A stretch of 64,000 nucleotides of DNA from Sinanaerobacter chloroacetimidivorans (GTDB lineage: Bacteria; Bacillota; Clostridia; Peptostreptococcales; Anaerovoracaceae). Every line of letters begins with the position of its first letter. Positions within the stretch are counted from its first letter, which is position 1. The translations under genes and the position numbers were made by a program. This document shows, one piece after another, positions 7,729 through 16,711 of the stretch. A model generated the notes under the pieces. That model saw nothing but the letters and a program-made list of their open reading frames with translations, was not told the DNA's origin and searched no databases. The stretch is from NCBI RefSeq assembly GCF_018128545.1, contig NZ_JAGSND010000012.1, positions 86,853-150,852 of the forward strand, given 5' to 3'.

Positions 7729-8886
7729 ATGAGAGAGGCAGTAATTGTAGCTTTTGGCCGGTCCCCTGTAGGAAAAGCGCCGAAAGGAAAACTTAAGAAT
7801 ACAAGTCCGGTAGATGTTGCAGCGCAAGTTGTAAAGGGTGTTTTAAATAAGGTCCCTCAGCTAAATCCTGAGGAAATTGACGATTTTGTACTTGGATGTG
7901 CATTTCCTGAAGCAGAGCAGGGATTTAACATTGGAAGAATTGTAGCGCAAAGAGCAGGTTTGCCGGATTGCGTACCCGGTCAAACGGTAAACAGATTCTG
8001 CTCCTCCGGACTTCAAACCATTGCTGCCGCAGCAAACAGCATTATGGTCGGCCAAGCTGAGGTCGTTCTGGCCGGGGGAGTAGAATTTATGAGTACGGTA
8101 CCTATGGGGGGACATCACATTTCCCCCAATCCGTATCTTATGAAGAACAGACCGGAAGTATATATGTCTATGGGATTAACGGCCGAAAATGTAGCGGAAC
8201 AGTATCATATATCACGGCAAATGCAGGATGAGTTTGCCGTAGAAAGCCATAGGAGAGCGGCAAAGGCACAAGAGGAAGGTAAATTTGATGATGAAATTAT
8301 TCCGATAGAAGCGGTAAATGATGAAAACGAAACCTTTATCTTTCGTAAGGATGAAGGTGTAAGAGCTGAGACAACGGCAGAAAATCTGTTAAAGCTGCCA
8401 ACCGTCTTTAAGGCAGATGGCACCGTAACCCCGGGAAATGCTTCGCAAATGAGTGATGGTGCGGCGGCCGTACTGCTTATGTCAGGAAAAAAGGCAGAAA
8501 CATTAGGCCTAAAACCTTTGGCGATATTCAGATCATTTGCCGTTGCGGGAGTCGGGCCTGAAGTAATGGGAATCGGACCTGTCAAAGCAATTCCAAAAGC
8601 ATTAGAAATCGCAGGACTGGATAAAGAAGATATCGATGAATATGAACTGAATGAAGCATTTGCCTCACAAGCAATTGCTTGTATTAAGGAACTTGGACTG
8701 GATCCGGAGAAAGTAAACCCAAATGGAGGTGCCATTGCGTTGGGCCATCCACTGGGATGCACGGGATCATTCTTAACTGTAAAGCTGCTTTCGGAAATGA
8801 GACGCAGAGACGATAGATACGGTGTTGTAAGTATGTGTATCGGAGGCGGCATGGGAGCAGCCGCCGTATTTGAACTGATAAAGTAA
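7729..8886 (+). CDS. Thiolase (acetyl-CoA C-acyltransferase)
   Basis: 385 residues. The nucleophile C91 lies in NRFCSSGLQ, the general-base His is H340 in ALGHPLGCTG, and the second catalytic Cys is C370 in MCIGGGMG. It either splits 3-oxoacyl-CoA with CoA or condenses two acetyl-CoA in the cytosol. RBS GGAGGTG precedes the ATG. In this operon, cleavage of a 3-oxoacyl-CoA made by the neighbouring CoA-transferase or dehydrogenase is the likely direction; acetoacetyl-CoA formation for butyrate-type fermentation is the alternative. Confidence 0.93.
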   Translation: MREAVIVAFGRSPVGKAPKGKLKNTSPVDVAAQVVKGVLNKVPQLNPEEIDDFVLGCAFPEAEQGFNIGRIVAQRAGLPDCVPGQTVNRFCSSGLQTIAAAANSIMVGQAEVVLAGGVEFMSTVPMGGHHISPNPYLMKNRPEVYMSMGLTAENVAEQYHISRQMQDEFAVESHRRAAKAQEEGKFDDEIIPIEAVNDENETFIFRKDEGVRAETTAENLLKLPTVFKADGTVTPGNASQMSDGAAAVLLMSGKKAETLGLKPLAIFRSFAVAGVGPEVMGIGPVKAIPKALEIAGLDKEDIDEYELNEAFASQAIACIKELGLDPEKVNPNGGAIALGHPLGCTGSFLTVKLLSEMRRRDDRYGVVSMCIGGGMGAAAVFELIK

Positions 8887-8941
8887 GATTTTATGTAAAT
8901 GAACCGATGACCTTTGACTACAGGCATGGGATTCAGGTATT

Positions 8942-8967
8942 GCCCTAGGCCTTTAAAGGTTTAGGGC
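8942..8967 (+). other. Hairpin between thiolase and dehydrogenase genes
   Basis: GCCCTA and TAGGGC ends flank CCTTTAAAGG. There is no T-tract, so it is more likely an mRNA-processing or stability element than a full terminator. Confidence 0.35.
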
Positions 8968-9010
8968 GAAAAATAAAATAATATTGTTGATAACTGGAAA
9001 GGGGAAAATC

Positions 9011-9754
9011 ATGATGAAATTAGAAGGAAAAGTTGCTTTAGTTACAGGATCAGGAAGAGGTATTGGAAAAGCAATTGCAATGACTTTGGCAAATGAAGGC
9101 GCAGACATCATTGTAAATGATGTCAATCTGGAAGATGCCGAGGGCACAGCGTCAGAAATCAGAAAAATAGGCAGAAAAGCTGTTGCTATTGCTTCAAATG
9201 TTGCCGACAGAAATCAGGCAAGAGAAATGTTTGCTAAAATTAAAGAAGAATTTGGAGTATTACATATTTTAGTGAATAATGCAGGCATCACTCGAGACGG
9301 ATTATTATTAAAATTAACTGAAGAGCAGTGGGATCAAGTGGTAAGTGTTAATCTGAAAGGGGTATTTCATTGCTGTCAGCTTGCAGCCGGGTTCATGGTC
9401 GAACAAAATGAAGGAAAGATAGTCAATTTAACTTCAATTGCCGGGCAGATCGGGAATGTCGGACAGGTTAACTATGCAGCTACGAAAGCAGGTGTTATTG
9501 GTATGACGAAAACACTGGCAAAGGAACTTGCAAGAAGTAATATCAATGTGAATGCAATTGCACCCGGATTCATCAGAACACCTATGACGGATCAAATCCC
9601 TGAAAAAATAAAGGAATCATTGATCAAAACAATTCCTTTGGATAGAATTGGAGAACCAGAAGACATTGCAAAAGCAGTTAAATTCTTAGTAACCGATGAT
9701 TCTTCCTATATTACTGGACATATCCTTTCCTGTAACGGAGGGATGTTTATGTAA
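9011..9754 (+). CDS. Short-chain dehydrogenase, FabG/acetoacetyl-CoA reductase type
   Basis: 247 residues from ATG 9011, chosen because GGAAAGGGG lies at the right distance. A second ATG follows at once. The cofactor motif TGSGRGIG (about residues 12-19) and the catalytic triad S142, Y155, K159 are intact, with PG near 185 and the C-terminal GGMFM typical of FabG-like enzymes. It reduces 3-oxoacyl or oxidises 3-hydroxyacyl thioesters with NAD(P). Being last in a CoA-transferase/thiolase operon, a 3-hydroxyacyl-CoA role is more likely than fatty acid synthesis. Confidence 0.88.
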   Translation: MMKLEGKVALVTGSGRGIGKAIAMTLANEGADIIVNDVNLEDAEGTASEIRKIGRKAVAIASNVADRNQAREMFAKIKEEFGVLHILVNNAGITRDGLLLKLTEEQWDQVVSVNLKGVFHCCQLAAGFMVEQNEGKIVNLTSIAGQIGNVGQVNYAATKAGVIGMTKTLAKELARSNINVNAIAPGFIRTPMTDQIPEKIKESLIKTIPLDRIGEPEDIAKAVKFLVTDDSSYITGHILSCNGGMFM

Positions 9755-9765
9755 TATGTAATATA

Positions 9766-9800
9766 CAGTAAGGGCTAAAACTTTTAGCCCTTACTGTTTT
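9766..9800 (+). terminator. Terminator of the CoA-transferase/thiolase operon
   Basis: CAGTAAGGGCTAAAA (9766-9780) pairs with the next 16 bases ending CCCTTACTG, followed by TTTTA. Confidence 0.85.
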
Positions 9801-9885
9801 ACCGACGCATTTCATAATCTTGACAAAGTCCGTTATGTATGTCAGAATTTTTTTATCAAACCTATTCTGGTAAAAGGAAGAAATT

Positions 9886-10776
9886 ATGCGAAACCATACA
9901 TACGGCTACATCTATGCAATTCTTGCAGCATTCTTTTTTGCGCTGATAGCGATCATTGGAAAGGGTCTTGTCTCCGGCGGCACCCATCCCCTTCAGGTCA
10001 CATTTTATCAATATGTTTTTACGATCCTGATTCTTGGTATCTGGCTTTCTGCTCGAAAATCAAGTGCATTGCGCTGCAATGCGAAACAACTGCGCAGCTT
10101 TGCGCTGCTAGGCGTGATAGGAGGAGCAGGTACGAACCTGTTATTTTATTCTGCTTTGCAATACCTTGATGCGGGCATCAGTTCGATGCTGTTATTTGTA
10201 CACCCCGTTTATATCACCATATTTTTTGCTGTTACCAGAATCAGAACCATGAAGCCATTAAACTATTTTTCCGTGTTGCTTGCAGTCAGCGGCGCGGCCA
10301 TCGTTCTCGATATTTTTTCCGGCGCCCTTCGCTTGTCTCCTATAGGGATTTCTCTGGGGATACTTAGCGGTGTATCCTATGCATTTTATAACATTTTTGC
10401 AGACCTGAAGCTAAAATCAGAGGATCCCAATATCATCAATTTCTATGCCTGTATTTCGGCAATGATTTTTACGCTGGTACTGCTGCTCTTTAGCGGTATT
10501 GGCTTTACTGTGGATTATAAGGATTTACCCTCTATATTTGTTCTGGCAGGTTTTTCAGGTATCCTCCCGGTCTATTTCATTTTTAAAGCATTACAATATA
10601 TCGGATCGGAAAAGGTTTCCGTTATTGCCTCGGTGGAATTGCCGATGACACTCATTATGGCGTTTACCTTCCTGGGGGAACGTATGAGACCAATTCAACT
10701 TTTTGGTGTCTTGCTCATCATCATATCAACGATACTGCTTCATTATCATGAAAAGGAAAAAAATATTGAACAATGA
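9886..10776 (+). CDS. EamA/DMT-family transporter
   Basis: 296 residues, ten hydrophobic helices in two EamA repeats (about 8-140 and 150-285). RBS AAAAGGAAG precedes the ATG. DMT proteins of this size export or import metabolites such as amino acids; the substrate cannot be assigned. The gene ends 6 bp from the end of the convergent TetR gene. Confidence 0.88.
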   Translation: MRNHTYGYIYAILAAFFFALIAIIGKGLVSGGTHPLQVTFYQYVFTILILGIWLSARKSSALRCNAKQLRSFALLGVIGGAGTNLLFYSALQYLDAGISSMLLFVHPVYITIFFAVTRIRTMKPLNYFSVLLAVSGAAIVLDIFSGALRLSPIGISLGILSGVSYAFYNIFADLKLKSEDPNIINFYACISAMIFTLVLLLFSGIGFTVDYKDLPSIFVLAGFSGILPVYFIFKALQYIGSEKVSVIASVELPMTLIMAFTFLGERMRPIQLFGVLLIIISTILLHYHEKEKNIEQ

Positions 10777-10782
10777 TAAGTT

Positions 10783-11367
10783 TTACTTCCCGATCAAGCC
10801 GTAAAAGAATAATGTGGTGATGTCCTGAAATAAACGCTGGCTGTGCTCCAAGCCTTGAAAGGCATCGGAATGCTTGCTTCCTCTGAACATATTGATATAG
10901 AGTAAAATAGCCTCGTTGGAAATATCATGTTTGATAGTACCTTCTTCTTTCCCTTTTTCAATCAACTTTAACATCAATGGATAGAATTTATTTTTCACAA
11001 AATCATTGGCTATCTGCCTTATCTCCGGATCTTCAGACATCATGGAATTCAGAAAATCCGGATTTAACGCGGCAAGCTCACTTGTTTTTTCTGATATAAA
11101 TAATTGTAATTTTTCTGTAAAAGGCAGATCGCTTTCGATTGCCTCCGTATATTCCTGAAGAGTGCTGTTCATTACCGTCAAAAGTACATCCCGCAGCAGT
11201 TCATCCTTACTGCCGAAGTAGTTGTATATGGTAACCTGTGATACTTTTGCTTTCTTCGCAATTTCAGAAACGCTGACCTTTTGAACTCCATATGTTGAAA
11301 ACAGTGTAAGAGCAGCCTTACGGATATTTTCCTTTTTCCTTTCTTTTCGTCGTTCAAATCCATCCAT
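10783..11367 (-). CDS. TetR-family regulator (divergent from the RPH-like gene)
   Basis: 194 residues. The N-terminal HTH spans about residues 10-56 (VSVSEIAKKAKVSQVTIYNYFGSKDELL); the rest is a helical ligand-binding and dimer domain. RBS GAGGTG. It is transcribed away from the RPH-like phosphotransferase gene with 146 bp between start codons, and an inverted repeat in that gap is the probable operator. The most direct reading is a repressor of the neighbour, and perhaps of itself. Confidence 0.9.
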   Translation of the reverse strand: MDGFERRKERKKENIRKAALTLFSTYGVQKVSVSEIAKKAKVSQVTIYNYFGSKDELLRDVLLTVMNSTLQEYTEAIESDLPFTEKLQLFISEKTSELAALNPDFLNSMMSEDPEIRQIANDFVKNKFYPLMLKLIEKGKEEGTIKHDISNEAILLYINMFRGSKHSDAFQGLEHSQRLFQDITTLFFYGLIGK

Positions 11368-11461
11368 ACATAATCACCTCAACTTAAGGGTACTATATAT
11401 TATGAACTATATCAATAAAAATATTTCAAAAATATCTTGCAAGAAATTAAGGATGAGTATA

Positions 11462-11493
11462 TTATGAAATATATAAAGTATTTTATTTCATAA
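11462..11493. promoter_or_regulatory. Inverted repeat, putative TetR operator
   Basis: TTATGAAAT (11462-11470) and ATTTCATAA (11485-11493) are perfect 9-bp arms with a 14-bp spacer, ending 20 bp before the start codon of the phosphotransferase-like gene. Position suits repression by the divergent TetR. Confidence 0.55.
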
Positions 11494-11513
11494 TTTTTAA
11501 TGAGGTGATGATA

Positions 11514-14135
11514 ATGCTTAAATATGTATTGGAATTTAATGAAATAGATAAAACCAAACTGATGGTGGTGGGGGGCAAAGGTCTGAATCTTGGAGAACTG
11601 TCAAGAATTGAAGGAATTTCGGTTCCGAAAGGATTTTGTGTTACCACGGAAGCCTATGCAGTTACTCTTAGAGAGAATAGGGAATTCCATCACTTGATGG
11701 AGGAACTTTCTTACCTTAAGGTAGATGACAGAGAAAAAATCTCTGAAGTCAGCGGTAAAATCCGTAAGGTAATCGAGGAAGCAGAGATGCCTGCAGATGT
11801 TAAAAATGAAATTGCAGATCGCATCTTACAATTTGGAGAGCACAATGCCTATGCAGTGCGCTCCAGTGCGACAGCCGAGGATTTACCGACGGCTTCCTTT
11901 GCAGGTCAGCAAGACACTTATTTAAATATTAAAGGCAGGGAAGCAATTTTGAAGCATATCAGCAAATGCTGGGCATCGCTGTTCACAGAACGTTCCGTCA
12001 CCTATAGAATACAAAATGGCTTTGATCACCGAAAAGTATATTTGTCTGTTGTGATTCAGCAGATGATTTTCCCCGATGCATCAGGCATTCTTTTTACAGC
12101 CGACCCCGTTACCTCCAATAGAAAGGTGCTGTCTATAGATGCAAGCTACGGACTTGGAGAAGCCTTGGTTTCCGGTCTCGTAAATGCAGATAATTATAAG
12201 GTACGTGAAGGTAAGATTACGGTCAAGAAAATATCGGTTAAGAAATTGGAAATCCGCGGCCTGGATGATGGCGGTACTGCGGAACGGATCATAGAAGCTT
12301 CTCAGCAAAACAGACAGACCTTGGAAGATGCACAAATCCTGGAACTTGAGACCATAGGCAGAAGGATCGAGAAATATTTCGGAAGTCCCCAGGATATTGA
12401 ATGGTGTTTTCGCGATGGAGCGTTTTTTATCGTACAGAGCCGTCCCATTACGACACTGTTTCCAGTGCCTGAAAATGATGGTAAGAATCGAATTTATGCA
12501 TCAATGGGACATCTGCAGATGATGACAGAAGATATCAAGCCCCTGGGTATGTCATTCTGTAGGTTTTTATCCTTCTGGTTCGGTGAAAATCTGAAAGCCG
12601 CCGGCGGCAGACTTTACCTTGACGGTACTTACGATTTGTCTTCCCCCATAGGGAAAACGATTCTGATTACAAGTACCGGCAAGGCTGATATATTGATGAA
12701 GAATGCCCTTTTAAATATTATGAAACGCCAGGATTTCGTGAAAGATATGCCTCGGGGAAAAGGCTCCATTAATGCAGCCAGCGGCGCATTGGCCTGGATA
12801 TTGCCGGCTGTTAAAAACTACCGAAGAAATGATGAAACAACTGCTCCGGATTTGATTGCCTTCAATGAAGAGCTGATACGAGACATGGAGCAACAGATAA
12901 AAAAGCTGTCGGGAAACGACCTCTTTGAATTTATTTTAGAGGATACCAGGAATTTGAAAACAGTGCTGACGGGACCGCAAAATATGAGCATGATGGTAGT
13001 TGGCGGTTATGTCTCCAATTGGATCACGAAAAAAACGGAAAAGTGGCTGGGTGAAAAGGGCGCTGTTGATACCTTATCAAAGTCCATCCCTAATAATGTT
13101 ACTTCTGAAATGGGATTGGAGCTGATGGACGTATCGGATGTTGTCCGAAAATATCCTGATGTTCTTGACTATTTCAAGCGTGCAAAAGATGAGAGCTTTT
13201 TCGATGACTTAGCTCTGTTGGAAGGCGGATCCGAAGTAAGTAAGTCCATAAAAGCATATCTTGATAAATACGGCTCCCGCTGTTCCGGTGAGATTGATAT
13301 CACCAAGGCACGATGGAGCGAAAAACCTACGACTCTGATTTCGATGATCCAAAGCAACATCAGGAATTTTGAGCCCAATGCAAGAAAAGCAAGGTTTGAG
13401 CAAGGACGTAAAGAAGCAGCAGCGAAAGAAGAGGAAATCATAAAGCGTCTGGAGCAAATGCCCGGAGGCAAACAAAAATCTAAGAAAATGAAAAAAATGA
13501 TCAGTGTTCTGCGTAATATGGGCGGCTTCAGAGAATATCCCAAGTATTCCTTCATAAAACGCTTCCTGATTTATAAGGAAGCCCTTATGAAAGAAGCCGA
13601 AATATTAGTGGAAAAGGGAGTAATCAAAGAAAAAGAGGATGTCTGCTATCTGTATTTTGATGAGTTTAGAGAAGCCGTACGTACAGGCAGCCTGGACTAC
13701 AGCATCATCACCGGAAGAAAAGAGGATTATCAGGTTTTTGAAAAACTGACACCGCCCAGGGTCATGACCTCTGAAGGTGAGATCATATCCGGCGAATATA
13801 ACACCGGCAATATTCCTGACGGCGCTTTGGTAGGAGTACCTGTTTCAGCAGGTATCATCGAAGGTAGAGCACGTGTTGTTTTGAAAATGGAGGATGCCAA
13901 TCTCGAAGAAGGAGATATATTGGTAACCTCTTTCACAGATCCCAGCTGGACTCCGCTTTTTGTTTCTGTCAAGGGACTTGTCACTGAAATCGGCGGGCTT
14001 ATGACCCATGGGGCTGTCATTACAAGAGAATATGGCCTTCCTGCGGTAGTTGGAGTGGAAAATGCCACAAAACTCATAACGGATGGGCAGTTAATCCGAA
14101 TCAACGGAACTGAAGGATATGTGGAATTTCTATGA
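11514..14135 (+). CDS. Rifampicin phosphotransferase-like PEP/pyruvate-utilising enzyme
   Basis: 873 residues from ATG 11514 (GAGGTG seven bases upstream). The order is an ATP-binding domain (about 10-315: VGGKGLNLGE, CTTEAYA, QDIEWC, QSRPITT), a large middle domain (about 320-760) and a swivelling His domain (about 775-873) with the phospho-carrier His at residue 832 in MTHGAVITREYG. Layout, length and the MTHGAVI motif match rifampicin phosphotransferases, which move the beta-phosphate of ATP to rifampicin, better than true PEP synthase, which has a C-terminal PEP-binding TIM barrel that is absent here. Other substrates are possible. Control by the divergent TetR is inferred. Confidence 0.8.
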   Translation: MLKYVLEFNEIDKTKLMVVGGKGLNLGELSRIEGISVPKGFCVTTEAYAVTLRENREFHHLMEELSYLKVDDREKISEVSGKIRKVIEEAEMPADVKNEIADRILQFGEHNAYAVRSSATAEDLPTASFAGQQDTYLNIKGREAILKHISKCWASLFTERSVTYRIQNGFDHRKVYLSVVIQQMIFPDASGILFTADPVTSNRKVLSIDASYGLGEALVSGLVNADNYKVREGKITVKKISVKKLEIRGLDDGGTAERIIEASQQNRQTLEDAQILELETIGRRIEKYFGSPQDIEWCFRDGAFFIVQSRPITTLFPVPENDGKNRIYASMGHLQMMTEDIKPLGMSFCRFLSFWFGENLKAAGGRLYLDGTYDLSSPIGKTILITSTGKADILMKNALLNIMKRQDFVKDMPRGKGSINAASGALAWILPAVKNYRRNDETTAPDLIAFNEELIRDMEQQIKKLSGNDLFEFILEDTRNLKTVLTGPQNMSMMVVGGYVSNWITKKTEKWLGEKGAVDTLSKSIPNNVTSEMGLELMDVSDVVRKYPDVLDYFKRAKDESFFDDLALLEGGSEVSKSIKAYLDKYGSRCSGEIDITKARWSEKPTTLISMIQSNIRNFEPNARKARFEQGRKEAAAKEEEIIKRLEQMPGGKQKSKKMKKMISVLRNMGGFREYPKYSFIKRFLIYKEALMKEAEILVEKGVIKEKEDVCYLYFDEFREAVRTGSLDYSIITGRKEDYQVFEKLTPPRVMTSEGEIISGEYNTGNIPDGALVGVPVSAGIIEGRARVVLKMEDANLEEGDILVTSFTDPSWTPLFVSVKGLVTEIGGLMTHGAVITREYGLPAVVGVENATKLITDGQLIRINGTEGYVEFL

Positions 14136-14210
14136 TCCAAGGCGTCTATCTGTAAGAATTGAGACCGTTTTATGTGCAAAATCACTATAAATTTAACTGC
14201 TAAGGCAATG

Positions 14211-14247
14211 AAAAAATCATGCTTTTCATATAGAGCATGATTTTTTC
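14211..14247. terminator. Bidirectional terminator
   Basis: AAAAAATCATGCT (14211-14223) and AGCATGATTTTTT (14233-14245) pair and give T-runs on both strands. It serves the convergent phosphotransferase-like and aminotransferase transcripts. Confidence 0.8.
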
Positions 14248-14255
14248 GTTAACTT

Positions 14256-14463
14256 TTATTTCGTTTGATAATCATTACCGGCTTGAAATGCTGATCCTAT
14301 TTTTTCATTTAAATCAAAATATCCTGCGTCCATCATTACGATTGGCTTAATCTTCAGCGCATTGGGTCTATCGTTCTCCAAGCAGTCCGTCAACGGTGGA
14401 ACCTGCTAAAACAGTAATGTAAATATCTACCAACCTAGGATAAAGAAAAACAGGTTTATTCAT
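14256..14463 (-). pseudogene. Possible frameshifted gene remnant behind the aminotransferase
   Basis: An ATG at 14463 (purine-rich AAGGAAATAAG upstream) starts a 31-codon frame, MNKPVFLYPRLVDIY..., that stops at 14368. A second frame overlaps that end and continues as ALKIKPIVMMDAGYFD...QTK to a stop at 14256. Together they read like one roughly 68-residue protein with a single frameshift. I do not recognise a family. It would be the third gene of the aminotransferase operon. It could also be chance coding. Confidence 0.3.
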
Positions 14464-14472
14464 GATCTTCGC

Positions 14473-15717
14473 TTATTTCCTTAAAGTATGGAATGCATCT
14501 TCGGCTATTTCTACGGACTTTTTGATATCTTCCTCCGTCAGGGCAGCATTTATAAAATGATTATGGTGGGAGGTCAGGAAAATTCCACGTTTTACGCATT
14601 CGGCGATCCATTGTTGATGTAGAATTAAAGAATCATCATCAGCAAGTCTTAAATAGAACAGGGAAGGAGGACCGGATGCTATCAGATGAAACCCATTGTT
14701 CGCTGCTGCCGCTGTTAAGCCTTCTGTCAGTTTGGTGCCCAGATCGTGAAAGAGCCTGGGAGCATCCAATGATTTCAGCTTATTGATACAGGCAATCCCC
14801 GCTGCGAAGGGAACGGCACTCATCCAATAGCTTCCCGTAAAAGTCAGGCTGCTGACCACATCCCTCAGAGATTCCTTTCCGCAAAGGGCAGAAACATTAT
14901 AGCCGTTGGCCAGTGCTTTACAAAAACAAATCAAATCAGCCTGAAAGCCGAAATAGTGGTCTGAACCGGCTAGATCCAGACGGAAACCTGCTCGGACGTC
15001 ATCGATGATCAGAACAACCTGATGGTCGTCACAGAGCTTCCGAACCTTCTGCCAATAGCCATCATCCGGAAAATAGTTATCATAAAAGTTGCCGTGCATA
15101 TAAGGCTGTGCGATGAGCCCTGCAATCTCTCCCTTATGATCCGAAAAAAGTTTTTCCAACGCCGGAAAATCATTAAAGTTCACGTAAAGATTATTCATCA
15201 CATCTTCTTCCAGAATGCCCGGATAATCTAGTTTCTGGGTCCAAGGGTAAACACCGTGATAATAACCATAAAAGAAGACAATTTTCTTACGGCGGGTAGC
15301 GGCCCTTGCGGTTATTACGGCCAGGGAAGTGACATCACTTCCGTTCTTCGCAAAGAATGCCCAGTCCGCACTGGCTACCGTATCTACCAGAAGTTCTGCA
15401 AAATCAACCATAATGGAAGAGGGAATGGTTACACAATTTTCTTTCTTTAACTGTTCCAGTGCTGCAGAATCAACATCGGGATCAGAGTAACCGAGAACGT
15501 TGGGACCGTATCCGCACATGTAATCAATATAATCATTTCCGTCTAAATCCCAGAAATGAGAGCCTTTCGCCCTGGAAGAAAAAAGAGGAAAAGCATCATG
15601 GGGAATATAGCAGCCTTCCGAGGGTCCCTGATGCCCATAGATGCCGGAAGGGATTACTTTTAAAGCCCGCTTGAAGGCCTCATGACTTTTGGGGTATTCA
15701 TAAACAGGAAACTTCAT
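14473..15717 (-). CDS. Class III PLP aminotransferase, GSA-aminomutase-like
   Basis: 414 residues from the ATG at 15717, chosen for the AGGAGG eight bases upstream. The PLP-binding Lys is K267 in FCKALANGY, preceded by the cofactor-contacting Asp in LIIDDVRAGFR. FWDLDGNDYIDYMCGYGPNVLGY near the N terminus is the class III substrate-entry signature. The closest general resemblance is to glutamate-1-semialdehyde aminomutase and other aminotransferases acting on amines or beta-amino acids. No haem genes are nearby, so a true HemL is unlikely. It follows the SCP2-like gene by 13 bp. Confidence 0.87.
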   Translation of the reverse strand: MKFPVYEYPKSHEAFKRALKVIPSGIYGHQGPSEGCYIPHDAFPLFSSRAKGSHFWDLDGNDYIDYMCGYGPNVLGYSDPDVDSAALEQLKKENCVTIPSSIMVDFAELLVDTVASADWAFFAKNGSDVTSLAVITARAATRRKKIVFFYGYYHGVYPWTQKLDYPGILEEDVMNNLYVNFNDFPALEKLFSDHKGEIAGLIAQPYMHGNFYDNYFPDDGYWQKVRKLCDDHQVVLIIDDVRAGFRLDLAGSDHYFGFQADLICFCKALANGYNVSALCGKESLRDVVSSLTFTGSYWMSAVPFAAGIACINKLKSLDAPRLFHDLGTKLTEGLTAAAANNGFHLIASGPPSLFYLRLADDDSLILHQQWIAECVKRGIFLTSHHNHFINAALTEEDIKKSVEIAEDAFHTLRK

Positions 15718-15730
15718 ACCAAAAACCTCC

Positions 15731-16627
15731 TTAAACACTCAAATACTGACTGACACGGTCCAAGATACGGTTCATATTATCAATCATGTTGACCATGCCT
15801 TGCATCGCAATACTGCCGTCGCATATACAGGCCATGGAGCTTGCTTCACCGTTCAGTAATTTTCTGGTGATCTCCAGACTTGAAAAAGTCATGGCAGCTC
15901 TTGGCTTTTCACAGGGCCTTTTTATGGCAGTCAGATGGTGGTCTTTGATATTGATTGTTACTCCCATGACGTTTGAAACATCAATGGCAATATCTCCATC
16001 GGGCATGAAACCGGCGCTGAATCTACCGCTCTTATCTTCATTTCCCACCTGGGCAATGGCCGCTGCTGCTGTATACAAAGTCAGTTTGGTACTGATCTCC
16101 CGGAACGCAGGAGCCTCTAAATCCTCTTTTGTTGGCCTTAAGTATTTTGTCAGTAAATCTGTCAGTGGTACAAAGGTTTTCGTTAGAAAATGAATTTTTG
16201 TAAATCCTTTAGACGGTATCGGGGTTACAGTTCCATCAATAAGTCCATTGAATTTTTCACAAGAGGAAAAGGGGAGCTTGATTGTGCAATAATCACATCC
16301 TTCCTTGATTTGGCAGCGGTCTGCTGCAAAGGATATGGTTGCACTTGGGCCGCCTTTTACCGCAAACCCGATTGAAACAGCTTCTTGATCTTTGATATAC
16401 TCCTTTGCTTCCGGAACCAGATCACATAAGTTTTCCAAAGTACCAAGTACGGCAAATAAATTGACATAAGCCAATGTCCTGCTATCTGTTTGAGTCAACA
16501 AACGATACACCTCCTTTAATTGTTTACAGTCAGCTTTTAGATGCTTTCTATATAGCATAAATGGCTTCTTTCTGTATAGTAAAAAAGGGAATAACAGGAT
16601 ATCCATAGGAAGGCCTTTCATTGACAT
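15731..16627 (-). CDS. SCP2-like sterol-carrier-domain protein
   Basis: Up to 298 residues; ATG codons at 16627, 16621 and 16606 are all possible starts. The last 80 residues (RAAMTFSSLEITRKLLNGEASSMACICDGSIAMQG) have the pattern of an SCP2-type lipid-binding domain, and the middle (VSIGFAVKGGPSATISF) may be a second, diverged copy. It contains a CxxxxxCDYC-type Cys cluster near residue 112-116. SCP2 domains hold hydrophobic ligands or CoA esters. It is co-transcribed with the aminotransferase, so it may present or sequester its substrate; this is inference. Confidence 0.65.
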   Translation of the reverse strand: MSMKGLPMDILLFPFLLYRKKPFMLYRKHLKADCKQLKEVYRLLTQTDSRTLAYVNLFAVLGTLENLCDLVPEAKEYIKDQEAVSIGFAVKGGPSATISFAADRCQIKEGCDYCTIKLPFSSCEKFNGLIDGTVTPIPSKGFTKIHFLTKTFVPLTDLLTKYLRPTKEDLEAPAFREISTKLTLYTAAAAIAQVGNEDKSGRFSAGFMPDGDIAIDVSNVMGVTINIKDHHLTAIKRPCEKPRAAMTFSSLEITRKLLNGEASSMACICDGSIAMQGMVNMIDNMNRILDRVSQYLSV

Positions 16628-16711
16628 CCTGATATGGGCGAGTATATAATGAAGACGGTTGGAATATATTTACTGTGGACTATCAAAATGCCTTTTTTCA
16701 GGAGCGTTGAT

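Noticed and set aside
8205..8927. A 240-codon open frame antisense to the thiolase gene.
   Set aside because: Low-complexity Ser/Pro/Ala-rich translation, no RBS; opposite-strand shadow of a strongly supported gene.
11514..14135. True PEP synthase (PpsA).
   Set aside because: The His domain is at the C terminus and no PEP/pyruvate-binding barrel follows; the order ATP-grasp, middle, His fits rifampicin-phosphotransferase-like proteins.
14473..15717. HemL (glutamate-1-semialdehyde aminomutase) of haem synthesis.
   Set aside because: No haem-synthesis genes are near, and the SCP2-like and AraC partners point to another pathway.
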